Assembly (NCBI RefSeq): GCF_012271785.1
Contig: NZ_JAAWVT010000003.1
Coordinates: 248,001 to 312,000 of the forward strand
Direction: 5' to 3'
Length of the DNA: 64,000 bases
Origin: Paeniglutamicibacter terrestris
GTDB taxonomy: Bacteria > Actinomycetota > Actinomycetes > Actinomycetales > Micrococcaceae
Shown: piece after piece, positions 28,357 to 40,776 of the stretch
Numbering within the stretch: the stretch's first letter is position 1
Layout of the letters: every line of letters starts with the position of its first letter
Notes under the pieces: generated by a model
What the model was told of the DNA's origin: nothing
Seen by the model: only the letters and a program-made list of their open reading frames with translations
Databases searched by the model: none
Translations under genes and position numbers: made by a program

Positions 28357-28524
28357 ATGTCTCAGAACAGTGGAAATCTTGAACCCATCGATGCGGCAGG
28401 GGCTCACGACGTACAGGTAGACAGGGCCGTACTACGGCTGGTCTTCGGCTGGGCGCTGGTGGGAGTGCCGCTGGGCTATGGTGTGATCACCACGCTCTCG
28501 CGGGTAGCGCAGCTCTTCAATTAG
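28357..28524 (+). CDS. Small subunit associated with the MFS transporter
   Basis: A 55-residue frame whose ATG touches the stop of the transporter gene (TAG then ATG). After about 25 polar residues it has one membrane helix, LRLVFGWALVGVPLGYGVITTL, ending AQLFN. This layout matches the short proteins annotated as MFS transporter small subunit next to OFA transporters. The adjacency means it is co-translated. Its role (stability or gating of the transporter) is inferred. Confidence 0.8.
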   Translation: MSQNSGNLEPIDAAGAHDVQVDRAVLRLVFGWALVGVPLGYGVITTLSRVAQLFN

Positions 28525-28544
28525 CCCGACTTAGCGAGAACACA

Positions 28545-28581
28545 ACAAGAGCGCGACACCACAGCGGTGCCACGCTCTTGT
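28545..28581. terminator. Shared hairpin between convergent genes
   Basis: ACAAGAGCG (28545-28553) pairs with CGCTCTTGT (28573-28581), with a smaller CACC/GGTG stem inside. It lies between the convergent small subunit gene and the PrsW-like gene. T-runs are weak on both strands. Confidence 0.5.
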
Positions 28582-28595
28582 GTTGCTGCGAACTT

Positions 28596-29828
28596 TTAGC
28601 CGCGCGGTGATACCCCGCCGAGCAATTGCGCCCGCTGTTGGTGGGAATGATGCAACAAGGCCGTCTCTCGGGCCAGATCCGTGCCCGTTCCGTGGCCGGC
28701 AACAATGCGCTGGCGGACCGCGGCCAGATGCATCGCGGTGGAAGTGAAGGCCTTCATCTGCCGTTTTCGCCCAATTCCGGCGGCCCAGTGGCGGGCATGA
28801 CGGCGGCCCGGGGCGGTGGCGAACATTTTCACCTCGGCGGCGGTGAACCAACCACTGTTCTGGTAGTCGGCCAGTCGTTGCTCGGTCAGTCGGCGTTCGG
28901 CGCGCTGAAGCAGCACCACGGCCACGATAAACGCGATAAACAGGGGCACCTGCAGCAGGAAGTAGAAGCTGAGGAAGTCGGTGAAGAAAATCCCGATGCC
29001 GCCATTCCAGAGGAAGTGACCGGCCATCGCCGGGATCAGTCCGAGCAATAGATACAGTGGCCAGCGCCCGCGTTGACCACGGCCGGCACATAGCCCTAAG
29101 GCAAATCCCGTCCATGCGGTGAACATGACATGCGCGAAGGGGGAGAAGAGCCCGCGGAGCACAAAGACGGTGGCCAGTTCCCCCGGCGCACTCGGGGAGA
29201 GGTAGCTGGAACCGAAGTACAGGATGTTCTCGGTGAAGGCGAAACCAGCCCCGACCATGCCACCATAAACAATGCCGTCGATGGGTCCATCAAAGTGGGC
29301 TCGATTGATCCAGAAGATCAGCAGTACCCCGGCACCCTTCACCAGTTCCTCCACGATGGGCGCCTGAACAACCGCCCCAAAGGTATCCATCTTCAAGGCA
29401 CCCGCGGGGTCAAAAAATAGTTCGGTAAACACATCGCCAATCAATAGCGCTCCCGCCACCGATGTGCCAGCGCCCCAAAGCAGACCCAAGACCAGCAGGA
29501 CACGTGGTTCCGGATCCCACCGATCCACCCAGCGCAGGCCGATCAGGCACAGGGCCAACGGGACCATGGCCAGAATGCCGAGCCAGAGCAGGGTCCCGGA
29601 CCCGAAGGCGTCCGAGAGGAACCAGGTCACACCCAGCAGCACCACGGTACAGCCCAGCAGGGCAAGAATCACGCCTAGTCCGGCGCGCTGCTTAGCCCCC
29701 GCGGAGGCGGGCGCGAGATGCGGTACGGACAGGGCGCCGGGAGTGGCTCCGCGACCGGGAGCTAGAGTCCAGGGATCATTCGGTGGGGCGGAATCGGAGG
29801 GCTGAGGTGGGTGTGAGGTAACGCGCAT
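28596..29828 (-). CDS. PrsW-family intramembrane metalloprotease
   Basis: A 410-residue polytopic membrane protein. The PrsW motifs are all present: EE at 160-161 (IVEELVKG), EN at 200-201 (FTENILYF), H233 ([11 protein letters not shown]) and H271 (GHFLWN), the presumed metal ligands and catalytic residues. There is a Pro/Ala-rich N-terminal cytosolic stretch of about 50 residues and a C-terminal cytosolic region of about 80 residues. In Bacillus, PrsW cleaves an anti-sigma factor; no anti-sigma or sigma gene is adjacent here, so the substrate is unknown. Confidence 0.85.
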   Translation of the reverse strand: MRVTSHPPQPSDSAPPNDPWTLAPGRGATPGALSVPHLAPASAGAKQRAGLGVILALLGCTVVLLGVTWFLSDAFGSGTLLWLGILAMVPLALCLIGLRWVDRWDPEPRVLLVLGLLWGAGTSVAGALLIGDVFTELFFDPAGALKMDTFGAVVQAPIVEELVKGAGVLLIFWINRAHFDGPIDGIVYGGMVGAGFAFTENILYFGSSYLSPSAPGELATVFVLRGLFSPFAHVMFTAWTGFALGLCAGRGQRGRWPLYLLLGLIPAMAGHFLWNGGIGIFFTDFLSFYFLLQVPLFIAFIVAVVLLQRAERRLTEQRLADYQNSGWFTAAEVKMFATAPGRRHARHWAAGIGRKRQMKAFTSTAMHLAAVRQRIVAGHGTGTDLARETALLHHSHQQRAQLLGGVSPRG

Positions 29829-29891
29829 GACTCAAATCTTACGTCGATGAGCCATTGTGATAATTTTGATGGTGCAAGTGCAACCTTTAAA

Positions 29892-29911
29892 TTCCGTCCA
29901 GTGAGGCGGGG
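29892..29911 (+). promoter_or_regulatory. PyrR-type RNA-binding hairpin over the pyrR ribosome-binding site
   Basis: The loop TCCAGTGAGG (29897-29906) matches the core of the PyrR recognition sequence (UCCNGNGAGG), and CCG/CGG plus G-U pairs close the stem. It ends at the AAGGAGG of pyrR. The arrangement fits translational repression by PyrR-UMP, as known for mycobacterial pyrR leaders, rather than transcription attenuation. The match was made by eye. Confidence 0.75.
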
Positions 29912-29924
29912 AAGGAGGCCGCAG

Positions 29925-30515
29925 ATGAGCAACGAGCCAGAAAATGCCCGTGCCCTAGCGCCCGTCAGTGCCCGGATTGTCCTCTCTAGTGACGACATTG
30001 ACCGGGTTATTACCCGCATCGCCCACGAAATCATCGAGGCAAACAAGGGGACAGCTGACCTCGTGCTGTTGGGGATTCCCTCCCGCGGCTTCCCGTTGGC
30101 CCAACGTCTGGCCCAGCGCATCGCAGCCACAGATCCGACGCTGGACCCGTCCGCCATCATCGGCCAGCTCGATGTCACCATGTACCGTGATGACCTTCGT
30201 CACTCCACCACCCGCACCCCGGTGCCCACCCGACTTCCGGCCACCGGCATCGACGGCAAGGTCGTTGTGCTGGTAGATGACGTGCTGTACTCCGGGCGCA
30301 CCATCCGCGCCGCGCTTGACGCCATCGCCGATTTGGGCCGCCCGCGCATCGTTCGCCTGGCCGTCCTGGTAGACCGCGGCCACCGTGAACTTCCCATCCG
30401 CGCCGACCACGTGGGCAAGAACCTGCCGACCGCCACCACTGAGAAGGTTCGTGTGCACCTGAGTGAGGTTGATGGGGAAAATAACAACGAAGTCATCATC
30501 GAGGCCACCGCATGA
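29925..30515 (+). CDS. pyrR: Bifunctional pyr operon regulator / uracil phosphoribosyltransferase
   Basis: A 196-residue protein with the PRPP-binding loop [14 protein letters not shown] (about 112-125), which is the PyrR signature, and [14 protein letters not shown] earlier. It binds its own mRNA when UMP is high. The ATG at 29925 follows AAGGAGG by 6 nt; a frame from 29847 would run through the RNA hairpin. It heads the operon and its stop overlaps the pyrB ATG. Confidence 0.96.
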   Translation: MSNEPENARALAPVSARIVLSSDDIDRVITRIAHEIIEANKGTADLVLLGIPSRGFPLAQRLAQRIAATDPTLDPSAIIGQLDVTMYRDDLRHSTTRTPVPTRLPATGIDGKVVVLVDDVLYSGRTIRAALDAIADLGRPRIVRLAVLVDRGHRELPIRADHVGKNLPTATTEKVRVHLSEVDGENNNEVIIEATA

Positions 30516-31492
30516 AACACCTGCTCTCCACCCTTGACCTCTCGCGCGAAGACGCCATCCGGATCCTTGACATCGCCGAGGAAATGGCCGCTGTAGGCAC
30601 CCGTGAGGTCAAAAAGCTTCCGGCCCTGCGCGGGCGCACGGTGGTGAACCTCTTTTTTGAGGACTCCACCCGCACCCGTATCTCCTTCGAGGCAGCGGCC
30701 AAGCGCCTGAGCGCCGATGTGATCAACTTTTCCGCGAAGGGCTCCTCGGTGTCCAAGGGCGAGTCGCTGAAGGACACCGCGCAGACTCTGCAGGCGATCG
30801 GCGCCGACGCCGTGGTCATCCGTCACGGCGCCTCCGGTGCCCCGGCCCGCCTGGCGGCCACCGACTGGATCGACGCCCCGGTGGTCAACGCCGGTGATGG
30901 CACCCATGAACACCCCACGCAAGCACTGCTTGACGCCTACACGCTGCGCACTCACTGGGCCGCAACGCATGGGAATTCCGCATTGGGCAGCGACCTGGCC
31001 GGGATGCGGGTCGCCATCGTGGGCGATATTCTGCACTCCCGCGTGGCCCGCTCCAACCTCTGGCTGCTGCGCACCCTAGGTGCCGAGGTCATCATGGTGG
31101 CGCCTCCCACGCTGCTGCCGCACGGTTCACACGCGTGGCCGTGCACCATCAGCTATGACCTCGACGCCACGCTGGCCGGTGGGGTTGATGCGGTGATGAT
31201 GCTGCGTGTCCAAGGCGAACGCATGCACGACTCCTTCTTCCCCAACACCCGCGAGTACTCCCGGCTCTGGGGCTTTGATGACGCTCGACTGGCGGCACTT
31301 GATGCGCAGCCGGGATCCGAAACCATCATCATGCACCCGGGCCCGATGAACCGTGGATTAGAAATTTCCTCCGCCGCCGCCGACTCACCGCGCTCCACCG
31401 TGCTGGCCCAGGTGGCTAACGGTGTCGCGGTGCGCATGGCCGTGCTGTACCTGTTGCTATCGGGGGACCAGCAGCGTCCCGCCGGCCTCTAA
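30512..31492 (+). CDS. pyrB: Aspartate carbamoyltransferase catalytic subunit
   Basis: Condenses carbamoyl phosphate and aspartate. The 326-residue chain has the carbamoyl-phosphate loop DSTRTR at 51-56, [21 protein letters not shown] and the closing [12 protein letters not shown]. There is no pyrI regulatory subunit next to it. It overlaps pyrR by 4 bp, and pyrC follows after 31 bp. Confidence 0.97.
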   Translation: MKHLLSTLDLSREDAIRILDIAEEMAAVGTREVKKLPALRGRTVVNLFFEDSTRTRISFEAAAKRLSADVINFSAKGSSVSKGESLKDTAQTLQAIGADAVVIRHGASGAPARLAATDWIDAPVVNAGDGTHEHPTQALLDAYTLRTHWAATHGNSALGSDLAGMRVAIVGDILHSRVARSNLWLLRTLGAEVIMVAPPTLLPHGSHAWPCTISYDLDATLAGGVDAVMMLRVQGERMHDSFFPNTREYSRLWGFDDARLAALDAQPGSETIIMHPGPMNRGLEISSAAADSPRSTVLAQVANGVAVRMAVLYLLLSGDQQRPAGL

Positions 31493-31523
31493 AAAACTTG
31501 TCAAGAAATTGGAGTCACCCTTC

Positions 31524-32858
31524 ATGAGCACTTCCACTACCGCTTATCTCATCCGCGGCGCCAAGCCACTGGGCGAAGAGCCCAGCGACATCCTGATTCA
31601 GGACGGATTGATCGTTGCCCTCGGCGCCGATGCAATCGCCCACGCCAGTGCCGCCACCGCCACTCTCATCGAGGCCGCCGGCCAGATTGCCTTGCCGGGC
31701 ATGGTTGACCTGCACACCCACCTGCGTGAACCGGGCCGCGAAGACGCCGAAACCGTGGAAACCGGTACCCGCGCCGCGGCCATGGGCGGCTTCACCGCCG
31801 TGCACGCCATGGCCAACTCCAACCCGGTGGCAGATACCGCCGGCGTTGTGGAGCAGGTCTGGTCCCTCGGAAAGCGCTCCGGCTGGGTGGATGTGCGCCC
31901 GGTGGGTGCCGTCACCGTGGGTTTGGCCGGAAAGCAGCTCAGCGAGATTGGCGCGATGGCCGACTCCCGTGCCGGCGTGCGGGTGTTTTCCGATGACGGA
32001 ATCTGCGTTCATGACCCGCTGATCATGCGCCGCGCACTGGAATACGTGAAGGCGTTTGACGGTGTGGTGGCTCAGCACGCTCAGGAACCACGGCTCACCG
32101 AGGGCGCCCAGATGAACGAGGGCGAAGTATCGGCGGTGCTCGGCTTGGCCGGATGGCCGGCCGTCGCCGAGGAATCGATCATCGCCCGCGATGTGCTCTT
32201 GGCCGAACACGTCGGATCCCGCCTGCACATCTGCCACGTTTCCACCGCCGGTTCGGTGGAGATCATCCGCTGGGCCAAGTCCCGCGGCGTGAATGTCACC
32301 GCCGAGGTCACCCCGCACCACCTGCTGCTCACCGATGAACTGGTCAAGAGCTACGACCCGGTCTTCAAGGTCAACCCGCCGCTACGCGCCGAATCCGATG
32401 TTTTGGCGCTGCGCGCCGGACTGGCCGATGGCACCATCGACATCATCGGCACCGACCACGCACCGCACCCCTCTGAAGCCAAGGAATGCGAGTGGGCGGC
32501 GGCAGCCATGGGCATGACCGGGTTGGAAACCGCACTCTCGGTGGTGCAGCACGCGATGATCGAGACCGGGCTGATTTCCTGGGCCGACTTCGCCCGCATT
32601 ACCTCCACCACCCCGGCCGCCATCGGCCGCGTGAGCGATCAGGGCCGGGCACTGGCGGTCGGCGAACCGGCGAACATCACCCTGGTCGATGCCGATGCGC
32701 GCTGGATTGTTGACCCGTTTGCCATGGCCACCAAGGGCCGCAACTCCCCGTTTAAGGGACTCGAACTGCCGGGCAAGGTGCGCACCGTGTTCTTCCACGG
32801 TCACCCGACGGTGCTCGATGGGGCGCTGAACACCCCACGGATCACCGAGGGCGCATAA
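31524..32858 (+). CDS. pyrC: Dihydroorotase
   Basis: Closes carbamoyl-aspartate to dihydroorotate. The 444-residue amidohydrolase is of the class I type, with the metal motif DLHTHLREPG, ICHVST and GTDHAPH. The ATG at 31524 has GGAG 9 nt before it; the longer frame from 31422 is inside pyrB. The next gene starts on the base after its stop. Confidence 0.97.
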   Translation: MSTSTTAYLIRGAKPLGEEPSDILIQDGLIVALGADAIAHASAATATLIEAAGQIALPGMVDLHTHLREPGREDAETVETGTRAAAMGGFTAVHAMANSNPVADTAGVVEQVWSLGKRSGWVDVRPVGAVTVGLAGKQLSEIGAMADSRAGVRVFSDDGICVHDPLIMRRALEYVKAFDGVVAQHAQEPRLTEGAQMNEGEVSAVLGLAGWPAVAEESIIARDVLLAEHVGSRLHICHVSTAGSVEIIRWAKSRGVNVTAEVTPHHLLLTDELVKSYDPVFKVNPPLRAESDVLALRAGLADGTIDIIGTDHAPHPSEAKECEWAAAAMGMTGLETALSVVQHAMIETGLISWADFARITSTTPAAIGRVSDQGRALAVGEPANITLVDADARWIVDPFAMATKGRNSPFKGLELPGKVRTVFFHGHPTVLDGALNTPRITEGA

Positions 32859-33413
32859 ATGGGTGAATACACCGGGGCAGTGCTCATTACCCTCGCGGTG
32901 ATCGTGGTGCTGATCGTCTTGATTGCGGTGGGCTGGCGTAATCGCCTGCGCCGCCAATCCGACGTGAGCGCGCCGCCGGAAATTCCCCTTGACGCCCACG
33001 GCGAGCCGGCACTCGGGGCAACGATCGGTGAACCCAGTGAGGGTCTCTACGTGTGCACCACCACCGCCGAAGACTGGCTGGACCGGATCGCCGCACACGC
33101 CCTGGGCATCCGCACCAATGCTCAGCTGTCCATTCACGAGGAGGGAGTGCTGCTGCTGCGCCGCGGCGCCCCGGATCTCTTCATTCCGCGTTCTGTGCTG
33201 AGCGGAGCATCACGCTCCGCGGGCATGGCCGGAAAATTTGTGGAGAAGGACGGACTGCTGATCCTGCACTGGATGCTGGGCAGCCAGGCCGTGGATACTG
33301 GCTTCCGCCCGCGCTACCACCAAGAACTCCCGGATCTGCTCACGCGCATTCTTGCGCTGAGCACCGGACACAACGAAACATCATCACCAGCCGAGAAAAA
33401 GGAAAACCAGTGA
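32859..33413 (+). CDS. Membrane-anchored PH-like domain protein of the pyr operon
   Basis: A 184-residue protein with one N-terminal membrane helix (about 7-25, VLITLAVIVVLIVLIAVGW). A compact beta-rich domain follows (EGLYVCTTTAEDWLDRI, then LSIHEEGVLLLRRGAPDLFIPRSVL). Actinobacterial pyr operons often carry such a PH-like protein between pyrC and carA. It abuts pyrC and overlaps carA by 4 bp, so it is made with the enzymes. Its role is not known; membrane tethering of the pathway is a speculation. Confidence 0.8.
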   Translation: MGEYTGAVLITLAVIVVLIVLIAVGWRNRLRRQSDVSAPPEIPLDAHGEPALGATIGEPSEGLYVCTTTAEDWLDRIAAHALGIRTNAQLSIHEEGVLLLRRGAPDLFIPRSVLSGASRSAGMAGKFVEKDGLLILHWMLGSQAVDTGFRPRYHQELPDLLTRILALSTGHNETSSPAEKKENQ

Positions 33414-34609
33414 CAGCAGTACAGGGAACCGAGCAAGCCCTCTTGGTGCTCGAAGATGGACGCGTTTTCCGTGGCCGTAGTTACGGCGCCATCGGCACCG
33501 CCTTGGGTGAAGCGGTCTTCTCCACCGGCATGTCCGGCTACCAGGAGACCCTCACCGATCCTTCCTACGCGGCGCAGATCATCGTGCAGACCTTCCCGCA
33601 CATCGGTAATACCGGTGTGAACGACGAAGATGCCGAGTCCAAGCGCATCTGGGCCGCCGGTTATGTGGTCCGCGAGGCCGCCCGACGCCCCTCCAACTGG
33701 CGTTCACAGCGCACCCTGGATGAGGAATTGGTGACCTACGATGTTGTGGGCATCTCCCGCATCGACACCCGCGCACTGACCCGTCACCTGCGTGAGGCTG
33801 GGGCCATGAAGTCGGGCATCTTCTCCGGTACCGCCGCCGAGGCACCACTGGAAACGCTCATCAAGATCGTCAACGAGCAGCCCTCGATGGCCGGTGCGAA
33901 TCTCTCCGAGCGCGTCTCGACCAAGGAAGCCTACGTGGTGGAGCCCAAGGATCACGGCTTCACCGGCGAGGTGGAATTCTCCATCGCCGCCATCGACCTG
34001 GGCATCAAGGCCATGACCCCGCAGCGTTTCGCCGAGCGCGGTGTGCGCGTGCACGTCTTGCCGTACAACGCCACACTCGAAACCATCACCGCCACCGGCG
34101 CCGACGGCGTATTTGTCTCCAACGGCCCCGGTGACCCGGCCACCGCCGCCACCCAGGTGGAGCTCGTGCGCTCGGTGCTGGATGCGAAGATCCCCTACTT
34201 CGGCATCTGCTTCGGCAACCAGATCCTGGGCCGCGCCCTGGGCTATGACACGTACAAGTTGGCCTTCGGTCACCGCGGCATTAACCAGCCGGTGCTGGAC
34301 AAGGCCACCGGCACGGTGGAAATCACCAGCCAGAACCACGGTTTTGCCGTCGACGCACCCCGTGAGGGTGCCTCCATGGCGCCGCTGGATCGCTTTGGTC
34401 GCGTGGAGGTATCCCACCTCTCGCTGAACGATAACGTGGTTGAGGGCCTAGCCTGCCTGGACATCCCCGCCTTCTCCGTGCAGTACCACCCGGAGGCAGC
34501 GGCCGGACCGCACGACGCGTCCCACCTGTTCGACAGGTTCATCACCACCATGCGCGCGGCCAAGAACGCCCCCGCCACCACCGCAGATTCCACCCAGGGA
34601 GAGAAGTAA
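33410..34609 (+). CDS. carA: Carbamoyl-phosphate synthase small subunit
   Basis: The glutaminase subunit that feeds ammonia to CarB. The 399-residue protein has the class I amidotransferase nucleophile C267 in FGICFGNQILG and the His/Glu pair in VQYHPEA. The N-terminal CPSase domain begins LVLEDGRVFRGRSYG. The start is GTG at 33410, after AAAAAGGAAAAC and overlapping the previous stop by 4 bp. A longer frame from 33053 is a shadow of the upstream gene. Confidence 0.97.
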   Translation: MTAVQGTEQALLVLEDGRVFRGRSYGAIGTALGEAVFSTGMSGYQETLTDPSYAAQIIVQTFPHIGNTGVNDEDAESKRIWAAGYVVREAARRPSNWRSQRTLDEELVTYDVVGISRIDTRALTRHLREAGAMKSGIFSGTAAEAPLETLIKIVNEQPSMAGANLSERVSTKEAYVVEPKDHGFTGEVEFSIAAIDLGIKAMTPQRFAERGVRVHVLPYNATLETITATGADGVFVSNGPGDPATAATQVELVRSVLDAKIPYFGICFGNQILGRALGYDTYKLAFGHRGINQPVLDKATGTVEITSQNHGFAVDAPREGASMAPLDRFGRVEVSHLSLNDNVVEGLACLDIPAFSVQYHPEAAAGPHDASHLFDRFITTMRAAKNAPATTADSTQGEK

Positions 34610-37943
<3,334 letters not shown>

Positions 37944-37951
<8 letters not shown>

Positions 37952-38807
37952 CTCGGCGGTGCGAGCAGCAGCCGCCGCGTCCCGCGTGCCCTTCGGGGAG
38001 CGCCTGGCAGCGGCCATGAACAAGCACGGCCAGTTGTGTGTGGGCATCGACCCGCACCCCGCACTGCTGAGCTCCTGGGGCCTGAATGATGACGTGACGG
38101 GGCTGCGCAGCTTCTCCCTGACCGTGGTTGAGGCACTGGCGGGGCATGTTGCGGCCTTGAAGCCTCAGGTGGCGCTCTATGAGCGGCACGGTTCGCGTGG
38201 TCTGGCGGTGCTGGAGGAGACTTTGGCGCTGTGCGCCCAGGGACATGTGCTCTCGATTGCCGATGCCAAGCGCGGGGACATTGGCTCCACCATGGCCGCC
38301 TACGCGGATGCCTGGTTGGGCGAGGGCAGCCCGCTGGCTGCCGACGCCGTGACACTGAGCCCGTACCTGGGCTACGAGTCGCTGCGCCCGGCGCTGGATC
38401 TGGCTGCTGCCACCGGCCGTGGTGTGTTTGTGCTGGGGCTGACCTCCAACCCCGAGGGTGCCTCGGTCCAACACGTGGGCGGAAGCGCCTCGGTAGCCAA
38501 GGGTGTTATTCAGTCCGTGGGTGCCGAGAATGCCGGTGCACTACCGTTCGGTTCCACCGGACTGGTCATTGGTGCCACGGTGGGTTCGGCTCTGGAGAAG
38601 CTTGGTATTAACCTCGCCGCTTCCCACGCCCCGATCCTGGCTCCGGGACTCGGCGCACAGGGTGCCACGGGTGCGGACATGAAGGCCTCCTTTGGGGCGT
38701 TCTGGCCGCAGGTGCTGGGTACCTCGAGTCGCGATATCCTCAAGGCCGGGCCAACCGCCGCCGCCCTGTGTGATGCAGCGGCAGCCACTCGGGATTCATT
38801 GCTCTAA
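37944..38807 (+). CDS. pyrF: Orotidine 5'-phosphate decarboxylase (type 2)
   Basis: Makes UMP from OMP. The 287-residue protein has the type 2 (mycobacterial) active site [11 protein letters not shown] near residue 107, and [13 protein letters not shown] and [10 protein letters not shown] elsewhere. GTG at 37944 overlaps the carB stop, with AGGCAGG upstream; a second GTG five codons on is possible. It closes the operon. pyrD, needed between PyrC and PyrF steps, is not in this window. Confidence 0.95.
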
Positions 38808-39370
38808 CGAGTACCTCCGGGGCAACACCCCCGACATTTAGTGGTGGTCTCACGGCCCTCTTCCTCCCAAACTGGGGGATTGGGGCACGTGGGGCCACCA
38901 TTTGTCTGTTTGGGGGTAAAGGTTTTGCTTCGGGGTGAAAACGTGCAATATCCAACACGAAGGTTCTGCCGAGCGTTGCCACGTAAGCCTCTGCAAGGGG
39001 GACCACTAATCGCGGTGAAATATCGAGGTGCTGGCTCGGTGGCCGTCAGGAACGTGCTGGTACTCATGCGAATTTCTCAGCCACCGCATCGCCGTCGGGT
39101 GGGGATCGCGGGCAAATTCCATCCATGTCGACCGAAAATGGGTTTGCGCAGGTGGGAGCACTTTCGCGTTTCAGGATCCCGGGTTCGGATGATCTTCCTT
39201 ACACTCTCCAGCGCACCGGGCAAGACCTGAGCGTGTTTTCTACCTGGATGACACGTTTGTGGTAGCCACAGCACGATTACCCATTGCATCGGGGGCCATG
39301 ATTGGTTATCTTCAGTTCAGGGCTTGTTGCCCTGATGCTTGACCCAATAGATGGAATGGCGGCAAAAGGC
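38808..39370 (+). other. Long intergenic region between pyrF and mihF
   Basis: About 560 bases with no gene I can support. A small stem (CGGGG/CCCCG, 38818-38833) follows pyrF. A frame at 38841-39230 has no ribosome-binding site and no family pattern. The DNA is less codon-structured than its surroundings. A mihF promoter is expected near the 3' end (TATCTT near 39308). Confidence 0.5.
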
Positions 39371-39706
39371 ATGGTACTGCGAGAACTCTCAGACGAGGAC
39401 CGTATTCGGGCCCGAGCAAAAGCGCTGGCTGCACGAACACGACGGGCCGAAATCAAGAACGAATTTGGTGCTGGAAAGCTGGGCATTAACCAGTTGTTGG
39501 ACCTCGTTCCGAACGACGAGGCCATCGGTCGACTGCGTGTTATGGACCTGCTGGAATCGGTTCCCGGTGTCGGCGAGATCCGAGCACACACGCTTATAGA
39601 TAGACTAGGTATCTCACCCAGCCGACGCCTGCGCGGGCTGGGGCGCAAACAGCGCATCGCATTGGTGGATCATTTCCAGCAATCGCCTCCCAAAACGAAA
39701 GAGTAA
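39371..39706 (+). CDS. mihF: Actinobacterial integration host factor (mIHF)
   Basis: A nucleoid-associated DNA-binding protein. LRELSDEDR followed by ARTRRAEIKN, then LRVMDLLESVPGVGEIRAHTLIDRLGI and RRLRGLGRKQR, is the mIHF pattern, including the helix-two-turn-helix. The ATG at 39371 is set by homology (111 residues). Upstream in-frame ATGs at 39356 and 39335 exist, and none has a good ribosome-binding site. It lies 11 bp ahead of gmk, its usual neighbour in actinobacteria. Confidence 0.92.
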   Translation: MVLRELSDEDRIRARAKALAARTRRAEIKNEFGAGKLGINQLLDLVPNDEAIGRLRVMDLLESVPGVGEIRAHTLIDRLGISPSRRLRGLGRKQRIALVDHFQQSPPKTKE

Positions 39707-39717
39707 CGAAGCACACC

Positions 39718-40296
39718 ATGACGGTAAGCCCTCACCCAACGGTCACAGTCCTCGCCGGTCCCACGGCCGTAGGGAAGGGAACGATTTCCACCTTCATCAG
39801 GGACAACTACCCCGATGTTTGGCTCTCGGTTTCCGCGACGACGCGGGCTCCGCGCCCCGGAGAAATCGACGGTGTGCACTACTTCTTCGTGGGGCCGGAG
39901 AAGTTCGGTGAACTGGTCAACGACGGCCAGATGCTTGAATGGGCGGTGGTGCACGGGCAGAACAGCTACGGCACCATCCGCACCAAGGTCCAGGAGGCCG
40001 TCGACGCCGGCAAACGTGTGTTGCTGGAGATCGATTTGCAGGGCGCGCGTCAGGTGAAAGAGAATCTTCCCGACGCAAAATTCGTCTTCCTAGCGCCGCC
40101 CAGCTGGGACGAATTGGTGCGCCGACTTGTGGGCCGCGGCACTGAAACGCCCGAGGAGCAGCAACGTCGGCTGGAAACCGCTAAACTGGAACTTGCCGCT
40201 GAATCGGAATTTGACGTGACCATCGTTAACGACGAGATTTCGCGAGCGGCCGACGAGCTGGTCACCCTCATGGGATTGACCCCGCACGCACGCTAA
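39718..40296 (+). CDS. gmk: Guanylate kinase
   Basis: Phosphorylates GMP to GDP. The 192-residue P-loop kinase has Walker A GPTAVGKGT at 14-22, the GMP-binding SVSATTRAPRPGEIDGVHYFF and EIDLQGARQVK. It lies in the conserved order mihF-gmk-rpoZ. A T-rich stretch without a stem follows its stop. Confidence 0.96.
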   Translation: MTVSPHPTVTVLAGPTAVGKGTISTFIRDNYPDVWLSVSATTRAPRPGEIDGVHYFFVGPEKFGELVNDGQMLEWAVVHGQNSYGTIRTKVQEAVDAGKRVLLEIDLQGARQVKENLPDAKFVFLAPPSWDELVRRLVGRGTETPEEQQRRLETAKLELAAESEFDVTIVNDEISRAADELVTLMGLTPHAR

Positions 40297-40409
40297 AAAC
40301 TTTTTTGTGTAAGGCCCGCAGTTGCCCCGGCGCCGCTTGGTTTCGGGGAAATACATGTGGGTGCAGTACTTATACGTCTTGATCCACCAACTAGTTATTT
40401 GGAGGCTTC

Positions 40410-40673
40410 GTGAACACGAACCTTGAAGGCATCATCAGCCCGTCCATCGACTCGCTGTTGACCACTACCGATTCGAAGTACGCTCTGGTGATCAACTCCG
40501 CCAAGCGCGCACGTCAGATCAACGCGTACTACGCACAGCTGCACGAGGGCCTCTTCGAGTATGTTGGCCCGTTGGTTGACACTCGCCTGAACGAGAAGCC
40601 GCTGTCGATCGCCCTGCGCGAAATCAACGAGGGCATGCTCAACGTCTCGAAGATTGAGGAAGTGGCCGAGTAA
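40410..40673 (+). CDS. rpoZ: RNA polymerase omega subunit
   Basis: An 87-residue subunit that chaperones beta-prime. It contains the conserved [23 protein letters not shown] and [16 protein letters not shown] start with GGAGG 5 nt upstream. It sits between gmk and coaBC, the standard actinobacterial order. Confidence 0.95.
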   Translation: MNTNLEGIISPSIDSLLTTTDSKYALVINSAKRARQINAYYAQLHEGLFEYVGPLVDTRLNEKPLSIALREINEGMLNVSKIEEVAE

Positions 40674-40675
40674 TC

Positions 40676-40708
40676 ACTCGGTAACTTTTGATTCCCTGAC
40701 TCGGTAAC
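40676..40708. repeat. Direct repeat before coaBC
   Basis: ACTCGGTAAC occurs exactly at 40676-40685 and 40699-40708, two turns of the helix apart (23 bp). It lies between rpoZ and coaBC and could be a regulator site. No known motif was recognised. Confidence 0.35.
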
Positions 40709-40776
40709 GGCGTTTACACCCCGGCCTCCTTGGAGGGGCCATGATGTGAACATCAGCACCGGGCATCAACGTATCG

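Noticed and set aside
38841-39230. A 129-codon frame between pyrF and mihF
   Set aside because: No ribosome-binding site, irregular composition and no family pattern.
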